NCBI RefSeq assembly: GCF_021556475.1
Contig: NZ_JAKGBZ010000004.1
Location: forward strand, 62,001-126,000
Reading direction: 5' to 3'
Origin: Acidiphilium iwatense
GTDB lineage: Bacteria; Pseudomonadota; Alphaproteobacteria; Acetobacterales; Acetobacteraceae
DNA length: 64,000 nucleotides
Part shown: positions 62,368 through 64,000 of the stretch, one piece after another
How positions within the stretch are numbered: position 1 is the stretch's first letter
How the letters are laid out: each line of letters opens with the position of its first letter
Position numbers and translations under genes: made by a program
Notes under the pieces: generated by a model
What the model saw: only the letters and a program-made list of their open reading frames with translations
Database searches by the model: none
Told to the model about the DNA's origin: nothing

Positions 62368-64000
62368 ATGAACGCCGTCAACACCACCGCGACTTCCGGT
62401 GCCGAAACCCTGCTCCGTGCGCTGAAGGCGCAGGGGGTCGAGGTTATTTTCGGCTATCCGGGCGGTGCCGTGCTGCCGATTTACGACGCGCTGTTCCAGC
62501 AGAACGCGATCCGCCACATTCTGGTACGCCACGAGCAGGCGGCGGTTCACGCGGCGGAAGGCTATGCGCGCTCGACCGGCAAGGTCGGCGTGGTTCTGGT
62601 CACCTCCGGTCCCGGCGCGACCAATGCGGTGACCGGCCTGGTCGATGCGCTGATGGACAGTATTCCCATCGTCTGCCTGACCGGCCAGGTGCCGACCCAT
62701 CTGATCGGCAACGATGCGTTCCAGGAAGCCGACACCACCGGCATCACGCGCCAGGCGACCAAGCATAATTACCTGGTCAAGCGCTCGGAAGACCTCGCGC
62801 GCATCGTGCACGAGGCGTTCCTGGTCGCGCGCACCGGCCGGCCCGGCCCGGTTCTGGTCGATCTGCCCAAGGACATCCTGATCAATCCGGCGCTCTATAC
62901 CGAGCCCGCGACCGGCGGCCATCGCAGCTACCGTCCGCGCACCGAGCCCGATCCGGCGCGGATCGCCGAGGCGGTGCGGATGATCAAGGCAGCGAAGCGG
63001 CCGGTTTTCTATACCGGCGGCGGCATCATCAATGCCGGGCCGCAGGCCGCCGAACTGCTGATCGAATTCGCCCAGCTTACCGGTGCTCCGGTCACTTCGA
63101 CCCTGATGGGGCTCGGCGCCTTCCCGGCCTCGAATCCGGCTTTCCTCGGCATGCTCGGGATGCACGGCACCTACGAGGCCAATCTCGCGATGCATGGCTG
63201 CGACGTGATGGTCAATCTCGGCGCGCGGTTCGACGATCGGGTAACCGGGCGGCTCAACGCCTTCGCACCGGGATCGAAGAAAATCCAGGTCGATATCGAC
63301 CCCTCCAACATCAACAAGAACATCGTCGTCGACGTGCCGATCGTCGGCGACGCGGCGCTCGCGCTGCGCGCGCTGATCGACGCCTGGAAACGCGACACGG
63401 CCCGTCAGGACCGTTCCGCCCTGGCCGACTGGTGGCGCCGGATCGAAGTGTGGCGGGCCAAGGATTCGCTGAAATTCACCCAGAGTTTCAAGAAGGGTGC
63501 GACGATCAAGCCGCAGCACGCGATCAAGCGGCTGTGGGAGATGACCAGGGAGCGCGAGGCCTTCATCACCACCGAGGTCGGCCAGCATCAGATGTGGGCC
63601 GCGCAGCATTATCGGTTCGACAAGCCGAATCGCTGGATGACCTCGGGCGGGCTGGGCACGATGGGCTATGGATTGCCGGCGGCGATGGGCGTGCAGATCG
63701 CCCACCCGGACGCGCTGGTGATCGATATCGCCGGTGAGGCCAGCATTCTGATGAACATTCAGGAAATGGGCACGCTGGCGCAATACCGGCTGCCGGTGAA
63801 GATTTTCATCCTGAATAACGAGTATATGGGCATGGTGCGCCAGTGGCAGGAATTGCTGCATGGCGGCCGCTATTCCGAAAGCTATTCGGCGGCGCTGCCG
63901 GATTTCGTGAAACTCGCCGAGAGTTTCCACGCGGTCGGGCTGCGCGCCAGCACGATCGACGAGCTGGACGGCGTGATCGCCGCGATGATCGCGTCCGACC
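62368..64000 (+). CDS. ilvB: acetolactate synthase large subunit, 3' end outside window
   Basis: 544 codons visible; the gene runs past the window end. A TPP-dependent enzyme of branched-chain amino-acid synthesis. Catalytic Glu56 in VRHEQAAVHAAEGYAR, the FGYPGGAVLPIYDAL loop, the central domain (VFYTGGGIINAG; LGMLGMHGTYEANLAM) and the TPP-binding region GGLGTMGYGLPAAMGVQIA...IAGEASILMNIQEM. Note GEAS where many homologues read GDAS. Only a short, unstructured 53-base leader precedes it, so no classical attenuator is seen. Confidence 0.96.
   Translation, partial: MNAVNTTATSGAETLLRALKAQGVEVIFGYPGGAVLPIYDALFQQNAIRHILVRHEQAAVHAAEGYARSTGKVGVVLVTSGPGATNAVTGLVDALMDSIPIVCLTGQVPTHLIGNDAFQEADTTGITRQATKHNYLVKRSEDLARIVHEAFLVARTGRPGPVLVDLPKDILINPALYTEPATGGHRSYRPRTEPDPARIAEAVRMIKAAKRPVFYTGGGIINAGPQAAELLIEFAQLTGAPVTSTLMGLGAFPASNPAFLGMLGMHGTYEANLAMHGCDVMVNLGARFDDRVTGRLNAFAPGSKKIQVDIDPSNINKNIVVDVPIVGDAALALRALIDAWKRDTARQDRSALADWWRRIEVWRAKDSLKFTQSFKKGATIKPQHAIKRLWEMTREREAFITTEVGQHQMWAAQHYRFDKPNRWMTSGGLGTMGYGLPAAMGVQIAHPDALVIDIAGEASILMNIQEMGTLAQYRLPVKIFILNNEYMGMVRQWQELLHGGRYSESYSAALPDFVKLAESFHAVGLRASTIDELDGVIAAMIASD

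Noticed and set aside
62281..63930. 549-codon minus-strand ORF opposite ilvB
   Set aside because: Antisense shadow of ilvB, which is unmistakable on the plus strand though cut by the window end.

Overview
The window looks like the chromosome of a GC-rich alphaproteobacterium, most likely of the Acetobacteraceae (Acidiphilium/Acidocella-like). This is an inference from gene content and codon use: serC-serA behind a putative alphaproteobacterial serC leader, a phasin with a PhaR-like operator, GH17 beta-glucan proteins, and the serB/miaA/ilvB neighbourhood. No rRNA, tRNA or CRISPR array was seen.

Layout. (1) 1-13 kb is mostly housekeeping: the end of a GH17-GT2 glucan synthase-like protein, a small lysozyme/LysM + secreted-protein pair, serC-serA, two MITE-like palindromes, an RND efflux adaptor/pump pair, a cold-shock protein, a GNAT and a phasin. 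(2) 13.4-16.7 kb and 39.6-47.0 kb are two halves of one type II secretion (T2SS/gsp) locus: gspE-F-H, then gspI-J-L-M-C-D-K, gspO and gspG. (3) Between gspH and gspI lies a ~23 kb island. It holds a lytic transglycosylase, a TcB/SpvB-like FG-GAP protein, an RHS-core protein with a C-terminal toxin-like tail, and two 6.6 kb direct repeats, practically identical, that separate two further tail/immunity cassettes. (4) 47.0-47.7 kb holds relaxase and IS3 debris. (5) 47.8-55.2 kb is a Tn5053/Tn402-type tniA-tniB-tniQ module with an Api92-like protein and a tyrosine recombinase, bracketed by inward-facing scpA and scpB. (6) 55.4-64 kb is housekeeping again: D,D-carboxypeptidase, VOC protein, GH17 membrane protein, CoA-binding protein, SPFH protein, serB, miaA and ilvB (cut by the window end).

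The most notable system is the RHS island. The rhs reading frame contains the core TATCTCTTTA (codons Y-L-F) at the start of its variable tail. The same core (TATCTCTTTA, TATCTCTATA) sits exactly at the right end of each 6.6 kb repeat, followed in the same frame by a different tail and a putative immunity gene. Each repeat carries a XerC-like tyrosine recombinase, a CHC2/Toprim primase-ATPase, an XRE regulator, a PemK/MazF toxin-antitoxin pair and a non-coding region with iteron-like repeats. The order core-tail0-imm0-element-tail1-imm1-element-tail2-imm2 is what successive integration of circles of the form [att-tail-immunity-element] into one site inside rhs would give. Each integration would put a new toxin tip on the RHS cage and push the old one downstream as a silent cassette. 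The mechanism is an inference; the shared core, shared frame and repeat boundaries are visible in the sequence.

Both RHS proteins carry Sec-type signal peptides and lie inside the gsp locus next to a peptidoglycan lytic enzyme, so export by this T2SS is a plausible but untested extension.
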